From Streptomyces odontomachi (GTDB lineage: Bacteria; Actinomycetota; Actinomycetes; Streptomycetales; Streptomycetaceae), in NCBI RefSeq assembly GCF_024435355.1, contig NZ_JAMJWG010000015.1, forward strand, positions 186,001-250,000: a DNA stretch of 64,000 nt. The letters run 5' to 3'. Of this stretch, positions 52,001 to 61,273 are shown piece by piece. The position numbers were made by a program, and so were the translations under genes. The notes beneath the pieces were generated by a model, which made no database searches, was not told the DNA's origin, and saw only the letters and a program-made list of their open reading frames with translations. Position 1 is the first letter of the stretch, and each line of letters begins with the position of its first letter.

Positions 52001-53978
52001 GACCGCAGCCGCCCAGTTGCGGATGATCGGCGCGGCGGTGCGCGAGCCCGCCGCGCTGCGCCCCGAAGGCCGCGTTCCGCGCTCCCACTTCGAAGGCCGC
52101 GGGCTGCCTTCGGCGCAGGCGGACTGGTCGAAGGCGGCCGGCGGGTGCGCCGCCGTCGCGTTCCGCGCCGCCTCGCAGCTCACCTCCGAGGAGCATCGCG
52201 CCGCGCTGACGGAGCTGCTGGGCGAGCTGGACGCGCTGGGCATGACGACGAACACCTCGCGGTGGCGCCGCTGCACGTTCAACCTGGACCACACCCAGAT
52301 CAGCACCCTCAACGACAACGGCAACTGGTGCGCGCTGTGGCCCACGCAGGGCGCTGACGACACCGCGTTCCTCGCCGTCATCGACACCTACTGGGAGAAC
52401 GGCGGGCGGGGTTTCACCGCGGTCCACCACGATCCGTCCGGCCGGTTCGACGTGCCGGAGCCGTACCGGATACAGACCGCCGCGCCCCTCGGCGAGGACC
52501 GGGCCGAGGGCTGGTGCGAGGCGTTCCTGAACGCGGCCGCCGAGCGCGGTCCCGCGCCCTGGCGCCCCGCGGCGGCGGAGCGGTTCGCCGAGCTGACCGG
52601 GGTGACAGCCACCATGGCGCGGCTGGTCGTGGCCGGGCTGCCGTTCGTGGACAGCTACGAGCGCAACTTCCTGCCGCCCGAGGTACGCACCGCCCTCGGG
52701 GTCAAGGCGGCCGACGCCGCCGTGGCCCGCGGCGAGCTGCGGGACCTGGCCGTCGAGGTCCGCAGGGCCCTGGTCGGCGCGTTGCTGCCGGCCGACCCGG
52801 TCCGGCTCTGGACGGAGGGGCCGGACGTGGACGCCGCGGCGGCCCTGTGGATCGAGAAGGTGGGGCGGCGCGTTCCCGTTCCCGAGGCGCTGCTCGGCGA
52901 CGCGAGCCGGACGCTGCGGATCGGCTGGCACCCGTCCCACGCGCTGCCCGCCCTGCTGGAGCCCGCGGCGTCCGCGCCGCTCAGCCGGGACCTGAACTGG
53001 GGCGTGCGGGGCGACCGGGTGGTCCCGCTGGGCGAGGACACGCGCGGCTTCACCGCGGACACGCTGGTCAGCGTCGTCGCGCTGGCCGCCTGGACGGCGC
53101 ACCGGCTGCCCGCCGGCGACCCGATCCGGGCCGCCCTCGCGCCGGCCCTCGCCGTGGTGCGCGAGCGCCTGGCCAACCCGACGCTGGCGCTCGACCTCAA
53201 CCGGTACGTGTCGCTGCCCGAGTTCCGCAAGGCGGCGGGCACCCCCACCGAGACCGGCGACGGCTTCGAGCGGTACGGCGCCGTGCTCATGGCCACCCAC
53301 GACGACCAGCCGTCCCCCGCGCTGCTCGTCCGCCATCTCGACCCCACCGGCTCCGACCCGTTCCTGCCCGCGCTGCGCGGGGCGGCCCAGCAGCCGTTCC
53401 CCGCGGAGGTGGCGCTGCGTGTCGCCCTCGATCCCGGCTTCGCCGAGCTGCTGGGGGACCCTGGCGACCCGGTCGCCGGGGAGCGCGGCAAGGACGGTTC
53501 GTGGTGGCCGCAGGACCCGTCCCGTTCGGTGCCCGGCCTGGTCGCCGAGGCGGCGGCCCGGCACCAGCTCGGCGCGGACGCGGCAGCGGTCTACCTGATG
53601 CTGCTGGCCATGCCGGACCCGGTGGACCGCAGCGTCGCCCGCTGGACCGGCTGGAAGCCGGCACGCCTCAAGGCCGCCCGCGCCGAACTGGCCGCCACCG
53701 ACCTCGTCGTCGAGGCCACCCGGACGAGGGCGGGGCGCTCCCTGTTCCTGCCGGGCGGCTGGACGGACCAGGCGAGGGGGCTGCTGCCGCTCGAGCAGTG
53801 GAAGCTGCCCCTGTTCGGGCTGACGGCCGGCCAGCCGGCTCCGCTGGGCGTGGTCGTCCCCTTCGAGCCCGCCGCCGCGCTGTACCGGCGGGCCTGGCAG
53901 CGCGTCCTCGACGGCGACCCGCCGCGCTACGCGGAGCTGAAGGTGCGCGCCGGCCGCGGGCGCGGCAGGCGCCGCTGA
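49053..53978 (+). CDS. 1641-residue protein of unknown function in MoxR-VWA block
   Basis: A very large cytosolic protein without membrane segments. The N-terminal third is helical (for example KATRQIKSKPKNAMDACQAL; TDLRRLAKAAGTDGDTEE). A beta-rich middle (~600-850) has YVDGELLVFWRYNYYGDLH and YWVWLTSSESG, reminiscent of a propeller. The C-terminal half is mixed, with WKPARLKAARAELAATDLV near the end, which looks like a winged-helix. Coupled to the DUF4132 gene by ATGA. In MoxR-VWA ternary systems a large variable component of this kind (VMAP-like) is expected; that identity is inferred from position only. Confidence 0.75.
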   Translation: MSTETGGGTEAEELLKAGAVLPPGTDGGDRAVPLTARTYRHPALDGRLVVRLVAGELGMAEDLAAGFLGLEPDGEPAEVGLGLRQALGFPEWVLVHHPKDGHHALAMVPELKKATRQIKSKPKNAMDACQALADRLAVAVPHFLPTFYEEVGRAFLGADNATYAAQVFGKARAAEASHGLAIDEERLDAVFLEFALAGALPVKTLSGYAKELARRVPADEALRRFRRLCVRRTAGGLQPSAQMATDLRRLAKAAGTDGDTEEQGYLAELLELPPTMSAALGWWKAHRAALVALARREPGIRGKLLDLMPEANDSDLCALWLEILEESGATEGLGSGDIAAELRPADGTAGWLRRFHRARLLGWRGSAARLPALYPLVERVADRLRAELTQAGEELDVISDLDLLDLLLALDVPVRTPGRNEYLPLERWADGEGQRDLLAVSKDERFGPAFHGAAERFGNDRDGQRAIHRLVGSPGGRPMLAAWVRDVAARPLAAGLPALPAAISRLTWLPGEALALAEQEVTAAASADLATELARTLRGGLFDELGWPEWDQAVADLAPVRHHHGQRVTTAEAWPHLVVAGDTRVRVLGPEGVALEHDLRVNRRELSGQPGFHYVDGELLVFWRYNYYGDLHGYWHTAAGEPQRLEGSHVNVWQPRGNDTISLALPGGGRTTGGGVLHRGDTALPAERPVATDGTSYWVWLTSSESGADRSGWHEYDPATGSHGRPAGPSFLADAVSGWLRPAPSDTPSPFGVPVNGLVGWRVTHLPDRSVGEDLSGRTVTVGNAEHGRCTLRAALTFPGDDRPRALAHSWRSLSIIDPDGVITAVADEGSDGPGDFSAGTPLLPPTEYWHYLRPRDPDGSTALRRADRDTAAALLKGAAAVRDDKETGRDGAREMRELIAVVRDVLPQIGDAALAAGIAGVVRYTATEQDHLDQTAVRLRRALSGEQDEDEQETGPRDVLLQDALDGLSGQYNRYQRQGESRTAAAQLRMIGAAVREPAALRPEGRVPRSHFEGRGLPSAQADWSKAAGGCAAVAFRAASQLTSEEHRAALTELLGELDALGMTTNTSRWRRCTFNLDHTQISTLNDNGNWCALWPTQGADDTAFLAVIDTYWENGGRGFTAVHHDPSGRFDVPEPYRIQTAAPLGEDRAEGWCEAFLNAAAERGPAPWRPAAAERFAELTGVTATMARLVVAGLPFVDSYERNFLPPEVRTALGVKAADAAVARGELRDLAVEVRRALVGALLPADPVRLWTEGPDVDAAAALWIEKVGRRVPVPEALLGDASRTLRIGWHPSHALPALLEPAASAPLSRDLNWGVRGDRVVPLGEDTRGFTADTLVSVVALAAWTAHRLPAGDPIRAALAPALAVVRERLANPTLALDLNRYVSLPEFRKAAGTPTETGDGFERYGAVLMATHDDQPSPALLVRHLDPTGSDPFLPALRGAAQQPFPAEVALRVALDPGFAELLGDPGDPVAGERGKDGSWWPQDPSRSVPGLVAEAAARHQLGADAAAVYLMLLAMPDPVDRSVARWTGWKPARLKAARAELAATDLVVEATRTRAGRSLFLPGGWTDQARGLLPLEQWKLPLFGLTAGQPAPLGVVVPFEPAAALYRRAWQRVLDGDPPRYAELKVRAGRGRGRRR

Positions 53979-54060
53979 ACCACGGGTGGTGCGGCACCGG
54001 TCCCGCCGGTGCCGCACCCCCGGCAGCGCACCACCAGGGCCACCACCACCCCCTATGACG

Positions 54061-54140
54061 ATCACGACGGCCCATGACGGCCCATGACGGCCCATGACGG
54101 CCCATGACGGCCCACGACGGGCCGTGACGGCCCGTGACGA
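54061..54140. repeat. 10-bp tandem repeats ahead of the MoxR gene
   Basis: CCCATGACGG is perfectly repeated four times at 54071-54110, followed by variants CCCACGACGG, GCCGTGACGG and CCCGTGACGA. The 10-bp period matches one DNA helical turn, so copies face the same side of the helix. The tract ends 43 bp before the MoxR ATG and could be a multi-site operator; slippage origin is also possible. Confidence 0.8.
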
Positions 54141-54183
54141 TCACGACGATCCTGACGACGGATCGAGAAGAGAGAGACACCGC

Positions 54184-55362
54184 ATGACCATCGCTGAGCA
54201 GGCACCGGCACCGCCGGCTCCCCGGCAGGTGCTGCCGGCAGAGGAACGCCACGCCACCGAGCTCGCCTTCCTCGCCGCCCACGACGACGGGGCCCGCCCG
54301 CCCGGCTGGGTGCTCACGCCGCGCGCCGTGGTGACGTTCGTGTGCGGCAGCGACGGCGAGACCCTGGAACTGCCCAGGTCCCGGGCGAAGGCCGCGGGCG
54401 CCGACCTGCCCGCCAAGCTGGCGATCACACCGAAGTTCGTCGGTGAGCGTGCCCTCGTCGAACGCTGCGTGGTCACCCTCGCCGGCGAGCGCGGCCTGCT
54501 GCTCGTCGGCGAGCCCGGCACCGCCAAGTCGATGCTGTCCGAGCTGCTGTCCGCCGGCGTCTGCGGCACCAGCGCGCTGACCGTCCAGGGCACCGCGGGC
54601 ACCACCGAGGACGCCTTCCGCTACGGCTGGAACTACGCGCTGCTGCTCGCCCAGGGCCCCACCAGCCAGGCGCTCGTCGACTCACCCGTGCTCACCGCCA
54701 TGCGCACCGGCCGCGTCGCCCGTATCGAGGAGATCACCCGCTGCCTGCCCGAGGTGCAGGACGCACTGGTCTCCATCCTCTCCGACCGGCGCGTCAGCGT
54801 GCCGGAGCTGGCGGGCGGGGACGACGCGACGGTCTCCGCCGCCGCCGGCTTCACCGTGATCGCCACGGCCAACCTGCGCGACCGGGGTGTCTCCGAGATG
54901 TCCGCCGCCCTCAAGCGGCGCTTCAACTTCGAGACGGTGCACCCCATCGCCGACGTCGACGCCGAGATGGCGCTGGTCCAGCGGCAGGCCACGGCCACCG
55001 TGGAGCGGGCCGGCGCGGCCTTCAGCGTGGACGACGCGGTGCTGGACGCACTGGTCACCGTCTTCCGCGACCTGCGCTCCGGCCGCTCGGCCGAGGGCTG
55101 GGACGTGGAGCGCCCCGGCACGGTGATGTCCACGGCGGAGGCCGTCCACGTCGCCGCCTCCCTCGGGGTCGCCGCGGCCTACCTCCCGGGCGGCGACGTT
55201 CTCGACCTCGTTCCCGGGCATCTGCTGGGCGCCGTCCGCAAGGACGACGCCGCCGACCACGAGCGGCTGCTCGGCTACTGGGACGGCCCGGTGCGGCGCC
55301 GCGCCGAGAGCGGCTCAGCGATGTGGCGGCGGCTGTGGGACCTGCGGGAGAGCCTGCGGTGA
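54184..55362 (+). CDS. MoxR-family AAA+ ATPase (YehL-like)
   Basis: A 392-residue ATPase. Walker A is VGEPGTAKSML (about residues 108-118). The Walker B region reads ARIEEITRCLPEVQDALVSILSDRR, and the sensor is FTVIATANLRDRGVSEMS with ALKRRFNFETV providing an arginine finger-like segment. MoxR ATPases act as chaperones that activate a VWA partner through metal-dependent contacts, here the next gene. The ATG at 54184 follows GAGAGAGA. The stop overlaps the GTG of the DUF5682-VWA gene (GTGA). Confidence 0.9.
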   Translation: MTIAEQAPAPPAPRQVLPAEERHATELAFLAAHDDGARPPGWVLTPRAVVTFVCGSDGETLELPRSRAKAAGADLPAKLAITPKFVGERALVERCVVTLAGERGLLLVGEPGTAKSMLSELLSAGVCGTSALTVQGTAGTTEDAFRYGWNYALLLAQGPTSQALVDSPVLTAMRTGRVARIEEITRCLPEVQDALVSILSDRRVSVPELAGGDDATVSAAAGFTVIATANLRDRGVSEMSAALKRRFNFETVHPIADVDAEMALVQRQATATVERAGAAFSVDDAVLDALVTVFRDLRSGRSAEGWDVERPGTVMSTAEAVHVAASLGVAAAYLPGGDVLDLVPGHLLGAVRKDDAADHERLLGYWDGPVRRRAESGSAMWRRLWDLRESLR

Positions 55363-58300
55363 CGACCAGCCAGGCGACGGAGCCAGCACCGGGGGACGCG
55401 GCCGACATCGGCCTGGACCCCCGGGCCGTGGTGGACGCCCTCGCCGGTGCGCAACGGCCCTTCCTGCTCGGCGTGCGCCATCACAGCCCCGCACTGGCCG
55501 CCGTGGTGCCGGCGCTGCTCGACGCGGCCGGGGCCGAGACGGTGTGCGTGGAGCTGCCCGCCGACTTCCAGCCGTGGATCGAGCACCTGGGCGACCCCGC
55601 CACCCTCGCTCCGGTGGCGCTCGCCGGGTCGGGCAACGACGGACGGCTCGGCTTCTACCCGTTCGCCGACTTCTCCCCGGAGCTGGCCGCGATCCGCTGG
55701 GCCAGGGCGCACGGGGCGGAGGTGATCTGCTGCGACCTGCCGCTGTCCGACCCTGGGTGGTCCCCGCCCGAGGCGCCCGGCGGTGCAGGGCCGGACGGTG
55801 CAGCCCCGGACGGTGCGACCGCGGGGCCGCACCGCCGGGCGCCCCGTTTCGGCGACGCGCTCGCCGCCGCGGGCACCGGCCGTGCGGGTGACGACATGTG
55901 GGACCGCTCCGTCGAGGCGCTGGCCCCCGGCTGCCCGCCGGAAGCGGTGCGGCGGGCGGCACTGGGCGTGGGCTGGGCCCTGCGCCGCGACGCCGAGACC
56001 GGCGGCGGCGTCCCCGCCACGGACCGGGCGCGTGAGGCGCACATGCGCCGCACCGTGGCCGCGGCCGCAGCCGCGGGCAGGCAGGTCGTCGCGGTGATCG
56101 GCGCGTTCCACGCGGCCGCGCTGGTCGAGCCCGCAGGGGCTGGCGGCGGATCGGCTGGCTCCGCGTCGGATGCCGCCGCGTCGGACGCCGCCGCGCGGGC
56201 CGGCGTCTCCTCGGCCGCCGGCGCGCCCGCACGGACCGGGGCGGGCCAGGGCAGCGGTTCCGAGCCGCCCGTCACCTCCCTCGTGCCGTACACGTTCGAC
56301 CTGCTCGACTCCCGGTCCGGCTACCCGGCGGGCATCCGTGACCCGCGCTGGCAGCAGGCGGTGTTCACGGCGGGCGGCGACCCGGATCGAGTCCACTCGG
56401 CCGCCGCCCGGTCGGTCACCGACATCTGCCGGGAGCTGCGGGCCGCCGGGCACACCGCGGGCACCGGGGAGGCCGCCGAGACGGTCCGCCTCGCCAACGA
56501 CCTGGCCCGGCTGCGCGGGCTGCCCGCCCCCGGCCGCGGCGAACTCCTGGAAGCGGTCGGCACCGTCCTCGGCCAGGGTGAGCCGCTGGGCCGCGGCCGA
56601 GCGCTCGCCCGCGCCCTGGAAACGGTCATGGTCGGCACCGTGCGCGGCCGGACCGCGCCCGGCACCCCGCGCTCCGGGCTCGGCCCGGCCGTGGAGGCCG
56701 AGCTGGCCGAATTGCGCATGCCCGATCCGCACGCCCCCGACCCCCGCGAGATGCGCCTCGACCCGCTACGCTCCGACCTGGACCGGCGCCGCGAGACCCT
56801 GCTGCGCCGCCTGCTGATCTGCGGCGTCGGCTACGGGCAACCGACGCAGGTCGCCGGAACGGGCGACGGCGCCGCGCTGACCACCCGCTGGCAGATGGCA
56901 TGGACCCCGTCCGTGCCCGCGCTGCTCGACCTCGCGGGCGTGCGGGGGGTCACTCCGGCCCTGGCCGCCGAGGGGACGCTGCGCGAGACGTTCCGCCGCG
57001 AGGTCGCGGAGGGCGGCCCCACCAGCCCGCAGCTCATCGGCGGGCTGCGCGCCGCCGCCGAGTGCGACCTGCCCGACCTGGTCGACGACCGGCTCGGCAG
57101 AGCCGCCGACGTGCTGCCCGCCGAGGCGTCCCTGCCCGAACTGCTCGACGCCCTCGACCTGCTGGAGTCGCTGCGCCGGCAGCACCTGCCCGGCACCACG
57201 CCGGAGAGCCGCGAGGGCACCCTCGCGCTCTCGGAGACGTTGCTGGACGCCGCAACCCGGGCCCTGCCGGGACTCGCGGGCAGCGAGGACCCGCAGGACG
57301 CCGCCGCCCTGGTCGCCTTCGCGACCCGGGCCGCCGAACAGCGGCTCGGCCTGAGCATGGACCACGTCCTCGGGCAACTCGTGCGCACCGGCTCCCCGCT
57401 CATCCAGGGCGCGGCCTCGGCGGCCCGGGTGCTCCTCGACCTCGACGGCCCCGACACCCTCGGCGCCCGCGCCGCGGGCTGGATCGACACGGCCACGCAC
57501 GCCGACGCCAGGCTGCGCCTGTGCCGCCTGCTCACCGGGCTGCTGTCCGCCGCCGGCCCGCTGCTCCAGGCGACCCCCGCGATACTCGACCCGGTCCTGG
57601 ACCGTATCGACCACCTCACCGACCAGGACTTCCTGGACCGGCTGCCCGCGCTGCGCGGTGGCTTCGACACATTGTCGCCGGCCGGGCGCGACCGGCTGCT
57701 GGCGACCGTCGACGAACGTCTCGGCGACCGCCTCGACCTCACCCTGAGCGCCCCGCCGGAACTTCTCGCCCTGTGGACCGCCGCCGACGCGGCCGGCCTC
57801 GCCGCCCTGGAGGCCATCCGGCGCGCGGCTCCGGAACCGGTCACCGTCGACGGCCATCCGGTGGCCGATGTCGCGACAGGACGGGGGACGGACGAGGCGG
57901 ACGAGGCAGGCGAGGCAGGCGGGACGGACGAGGCAGGCGGGACGGACGGGACGGACGCGAAGCCGCAGACCGAGTCGCGTGCCGGGTTCCGGCGGCTCGC
58001 CCCGGTCGACCGCTGGCGGCTGCTCCTCGGCCGCGAGAGCCAGCAGCTGCCCTCCGGCTGCCGCCGCTACGCGAGCGCGCTCGACGAGCTCTACGGCAGA
58101 GGCAGGGGCGAGGGTGCCGCCGACTTCGCCGGTGGCCACGGCGACGGCGGTGGCCGGGAGGCGTCGTTCCCCACCGCGCGCGAGTGGGGCGAGGAACTCC
58201 AGGCCCTGTTCGGCTCGGAGATCAGGGAGGAGGTGCTCGCCCGCGCCGCCGACGCCGGGCGCACAGACGTCCTGTACGAGCTGGACCCGGGCGCGGTGCG

Positions 58301-59111
58301 GCCGTCCGTCGAGCTGCTCACCTCGGTGCTGTCGCTCGCGGGCGGCATGCCCGAACAGCAGCTGGCCAAGCTGCGACCGCTCGTGCGCCGCCTGGTCGAC
58401 GAGCTGACCAAGGAGCTGGCCACCAAGCTGCGGCCCGCGATGACGGGCCTCAACACCCCCGTGCCGACCCGTCGCCCCGGAGGGCGGCTCAACCTGCCAC
58501 GCACCCTGCGGGAGAACCTCGCCCACGCCCAGCGGCTGGACGACGGCCGCACCGTCGTCGTCCCGGAACGGCCGATCTTCCACACCCGCACCAGACGGCA
58601 GGCCGACTGGCGGCTGATCCTCGTGGTCGACGTCTCCGGATCCATGGAAGCGTCGGTGATCTGGTCGGCGTTGACCGCCGCCGTCCTGGGCGGGGTGCCC
58701 ACCCTGTCCACCCACTTCCTCGCCTTCTCCACGGAGGTGATCGACCTCACGGACCGCGTCGAGGACCCGCTGTCCCTGCTGCTGGAAGTGCGGGTGGGCG
58801 GCGGCACACACATCGCCGCGGGTCTGGCGCACGCCCGTGGCCTGGTGACGGTGCCGAGCCGCACGCTCGTCGTGACGGTCAGCGACTTCGAGGAGGGCTA
58901 CCCGCTCGCCGGTCTGCTGGGCGAGGTACGCGCGCTGGCCGGGTCCGGGGTGCACCTCCTGGGCTGTGCGGCGCTGGACGACGCCGGTGCCCCGCGCTAC
59001 TCGGTGCCCGTCGCCCAGCAGCTCACCGCGGCCGGGATGCCCGTCGCCGCACTCAGCCCCCTCGCCCTCGCCCGCTGGGTGGGCGAACGCCTGCGAGGAG
59101 ACTCCCGTTGA
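55359..59111 (+). CDS. DUF5682-VWA fusion protein (YehM+YehP-like)
   Basis: 1250 residues. The N-terminal ~600 residues are DUF5682, recognisable by FLLGVRHHSPALAAVV, CVELPADFQPWIEHL, WARAHGAEVICCDLP and VAVIGAFHAAALV. An acidic GTDEAGGTDGTD repeat lies near residue 850. The C-terminal ~170 residues are a von Willebrand A domain with an intact MIDAS: LVVDVSGSMEAS, GGGTHIAAG and VSDFEEGYPL. In E. coli these are separate proteins YehM and YehP; here they are fused. GTG start coupled to the MoxR gene; the stop overlaps the TTG of the SWIM gene. It is the likely substrate or partner of the MoxR ATPase. Confidence 0.88.
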   Translation: MTTSQATEPAPGDAADIGLDPRAVVDALAGAQRPFLLGVRHHSPALAAVVPALLDAAGAETVCVELPADFQPWIEHLGDPATLAPVALAGSGNDGRLGFYPFADFSPELAAIRWARAHGAEVICCDLPLSDPGWSPPEAPGGAGPDGAAPDGATAGPHRRAPRFGDALAAAGTGRAGDDMWDRSVEALAPGCPPEAVRRAALGVGWALRRDAETGGGVPATDRAREAHMRRTVAAAAAAGRQVVAVIGAFHAAALVEPAGAGGGSAGSASDAAASDAAARAGVSSAAGAPARTGAGQGSGSEPPVTSLVPYTFDLLDSRSGYPAGIRDPRWQQAVFTAGGDPDRVHSAAARSVTDICRELRAAGHTAGTGEAAETVRLANDLARLRGLPAPGRGELLEAVGTVLGQGEPLGRGRALARALETVMVGTVRGRTAPGTPRSGLGPAVEAELAELRMPDPHAPDPREMRLDPLRSDLDRRRETLLRRLLICGVGYGQPTQVAGTGDGAALTTRWQMAWTPSVPALLDLAGVRGVTPALAAEGTLRETFRREVAEGGPTSPQLIGGLRAAAECDLPDLVDDRLGRAADVLPAEASLPELLDALDLLESLRRQHLPGTTPESREGTLALSETLLDAATRALPGLAGSEDPQDAAALVAFATRAAEQRLGLSMDHVLGQLVRTGSPLIQGAASAARVLLDLDGPDTLGARAAGWIDTATHADARLRLCRLLTGLLSAAGPLLQATPAILDPVLDRIDHLTDQDFLDRLPALRGGFDTLSPAGRDRLLATVDERLGDRLDLTLSAPPELLALWTAADAAGLAALEAIRRAAPEPVTVDGHPVADVATGRGTDEADEAGEAGGTDEAGGTDGTDAKPQTESRAGFRRLAPVDRWRLLLGRESQQLPSGCRRYASALDELYGRGRGEGAADFAGGHGDGGGREASFPTAREWGEELQALFGSEIREEVLARAADAGRTDVLYELDPGAVRPSVELLTSVLSLAGGMPEQQLAKLRPLVRRLVDELTKELATKLRPAMTGLNTPVPTRRPGGRLNLPRTLRENLAHAQRLDDGRTVVVPERPIFHTRTRRQADWRLILVVDVSGSMEASVIWSALTAAVLGGVPTLSTHFLAFSTEVIDLTDRVEDPLSLLLEVRVGGGTHIAAGLAHARGLVTVPSRTLVVTVSDFEEGYPLAGLLGEVRALAGSGVHLLGCAALDDAGAPRYSVPVAQQLTAAGMPVAALSPLALARWVGERLRGDSR

Positions 59112-61198
59112 GCACACCGATCACACCGCAGGCATCGACGACGTCAGCCCATCTGCCGCCCGCGGCGCCGCACGTGGTCGCCGCCGCCGTGGAGGCGCTC
59201 ACGTCCCGGCTCCGCAAGAAGCTGGACGCGGCGGTCGAGAGCTACGCAGCGGCGCCCACCGAGACCGGCGCCGACGGCGACGGCGTCGTCCGCGTCACCT
59301 GTGGCGCCGACGCCGTGGTCACCCTCTCCCCGGGGCCCTCGGGTGCGGTCACCGGCGAGGACGAGGCGACGTGCAGCTGCCTGCTGGCGCCGCGGTGCCT
59401 GCACCGGGCGGCCGTCCTCAGCGCCTGCCCGGTGGCCGACGCCGATGAACTCCCGCGGCCGGACGAGGGCCCAGGGCCGGAGACGACCGCCGGGGCGGGC
59501 GGCGAGCGGCAGCCCGCATCCGGCGCCGAAGCGACCACCACGTCCGAGTCCGAAGCCACCACCACGTCCGAGTCCGAAGCCAGGACCACGTCCGAGTCCG
59601 AAGCCAGGACCACGTCCGAGTCCGGATCCGAGTCCGGATCCGAGTCCGGATCCGAGTCCGGGGCCGGATCCGAGTCCGGGCCCGAGTCCGGACCGCCCGT
59701 CCGTGTCGAGCCGAACCCCGCCCAGCGGGCCGCCGCCACCGCCGTGTGGTCGGCCGCCGCTGCCGTCCTCGCCGCCGGGGTGCCCGCCGCGGGCGCCGTG
59801 GCCCAGGCCGAACTGCTCCGCGCGGCGCACGCTGCCCGGCTGGCCGGCCTGTACCGGGCGGAGGCGGCCTGCCTGCGGGTGGTGCGTGGCCTGCGTGCCG
59901 CACGTGACCGCCGCGACGACCACCGCCTCGCCCACCTGGTCGCCGCGCTCCACGAACTGCTGCTCGTCTCGGGCCTGGTCGCGGCGTCCGACGGCGACCC
60001 GGCGCTGGTGGGCGTCGCCCGCCGCGGCTACGAGGCCGGCGGCGGCCTGCGGGTGTACGGGGTCTGCCGCGAGCCGGTGATCAGCGCCACGGGCTACGGC
60101 GGCGTGGTCACCCATGTGCTGTCCGACGACGGCCGCTGGTTCTCGATCTCCGATGTGAAACCGGGCGGGCTCGCCCGCGCCAGGGGAGCGGCCACGGCCC
60201 CGGTCGCGATCAGCGGCGCTGCGATGGACCATCGCAAGCTCTCCCGAGGCGGCCTGCTGATCAGCGGGGCCACCGTCTCGCCGGACGGCCGTCTCGGCGC
60301 CGGCAGGGGAGTGCGGGCCAACGCCGTGGCCGGGCTGCCGTGGTCCGGCACCACGGGGCCGTTGGCGGAACTCTTCGGCCGCCCGCTCGCCGAGGCGGTG
60401 GCCGCGCGGCTCGCGGAGGAGGGCGCGGGGTCCGAGGACACCGGCTCCGGCCTGGTCGGCTGCGATCTGACGGTCGTGGGTGGCATGGGCGAGTACCTGC
60501 TCGCCAGGCAGACACCGGCGGCATCGGGCGACGCCCCGGACCGCGAGCCCTTCGGCCCGGTGATCCGGCTGGCCGCCGCCAACCCCCATCCGGAACTCGC
60601 CCACACCCACAACCTGCGGCAGTTGGCCGCCCGCCCCGGCCTGCGGATCAGGGCCGTCGGCAGGCTCGACCCGAGCCGCGCCGTCACCCTGTACCCGCTC
60701 GCGGTCGGCCCGGTGCCCGGCGCCGGGAACACGCTGCGGCTGCCCGACGCCTGGTCGGGGCACGCGGACCTGGGATACGACCGGCTCCAGGGCGCGCACT
60801 TCCCGCCGGGCGAAACGGGGACGCCACCGGTCACGGCCGTCGCTGACCTGCTGGCCGACTCCCCGCTGTGGCGGGCCCGGCGCCTGATCGAGCTGGCCGT
60901 TGCGGGCGGGCGGCGGCCGGTGGCGGAGTCGGCGCGCGCGGCCGGTGCCCGCGAGCACATCGCGTCGCTGCACCGGGCGGGCTTCCGTACGGCGGCGGAG
61001 CTGGCCACCGCGCTCGCGGCCGAGGCCGACCGCCGGGAGCGTGACGTCTTCGGGCGGCTCACCGACGCGGGCTCCGGCAACGACCGCTACGCCTGGGCCT
61101 GGCTCGCCGCGGTGGCCCACCTGGCGGCCACGGAGCGCGCGTTGGTGCAGTCGTCCTGGCAGGCCGCTCCGGCCGTGGCGGTGCCCGCGGCCACCTGA
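59108..61198 (+). CDS. SWIM zinc-finger protein (YehQ-like)
   Basis: A 696-residue protein starting at a TTG (59108) that overlaps the previous stop (TTGA), with GAGGAG eight nt upstream. A SWIM motif CSCLLAPRCLH lies at residues ~89-99 (CxCx5CxH). Residues ~140-205 are a Ser/Glu/Gly/Thr low-complexity tract from tandem repeats. The remaining ~490 residues are mixed alpha/beta. SWIM domains bind zinc and nucleic acid or protein. Last gene of the block; a strong hairpin follows. Confidence 0.85.
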   Translation: MSTPITPQASTTSAHLPPAAPHVVAAAVEALTSRLRKKLDAAVESYAAAPTETGADGDGVVRVTCGADAVVTLSPGPSGAVTGEDEATCSCLLAPRCLHRAAVLSACPVADADELPRPDEGPGPETTAGAGGERQPASGAEATTTSESEATTTSESEARTTSESEARTTSESGSESGSESGSESGAGSESGPESGPPVRVEPNPAQRAAATAVWSAAAAVLAAGVPAAGAVAQAELLRAAHAARLAGLYRAEAACLRVVRGLRAARDRRDDHRLAHLVAALHELLLVSGLVAASDGDPALVGVARRGYEAGGGLRVYGVCREPVISATGYGGVVTHVLSDDGRWFSISDVKPGGLARARGAATAPVAISGAAMDHRKLSRGGLLISGATVSPDGRLGAGRGVRANAVAGLPWSGTTGPLAELFGRPLAEAVAARLAEEGAGSEDTGSGLVGCDLTVVGGMGEYLLARQTPAASGDAPDREPFGPVIRLAAANPHPELAHTHNLRQLAARPGLRIRAVGRLDPSRAVTLYPLAVGPVPGAGNTLRLPDAWSGHADLGYDRLQGAHFPPGETGTPPVTAVADLLADSPLWRARRLIELAVAGGRRPVAESARAAGAREHIASLHRAGFRTAAELATALAAEADRRERDVFGRLTDAGSGNDRYAWAWLAAVAHLAATERALVQSSWQAAPAVAVPAAT
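59531..59695. repeat. 24-bp and 12-bp tandem repeats in SWIM gene
   Basis: Four copies of a 24-bp unit with core ACCACGTCCGAGTCCGAAGC, then about six copies of a 12-bp unit GAGTCCGGATCC and variants. They encode ARTTSESE and SGSE repeats in a disordered linker after the SWIM motif. Confidence 0.88.
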
Positions 61199-61204
61199 GG
61201 ACCC

Positions 61205-61233
61205 GGGTGGCCCACCCACCTGGTGGGCCACCC
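61205..61233. terminator. 12-bp stem hairpin after the SWIM gene
   Basis: GGGTGGCCCACC, loop CACCT, then the exact complement GGTGGGCCACCC, 7 bp after the stop codon. It ends the five-gene block. Confidence 0.85.
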
Positions 61234-61273
61234 CGTCAGCTCCCCGCCCGGCCGACGGGGTGCAGCCGGGGTT

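Noticed and set aside
54061-54140. CRISPR array
   Set aside because: Repeats are 10 bp with no spacers, and no cas genes are nearby.
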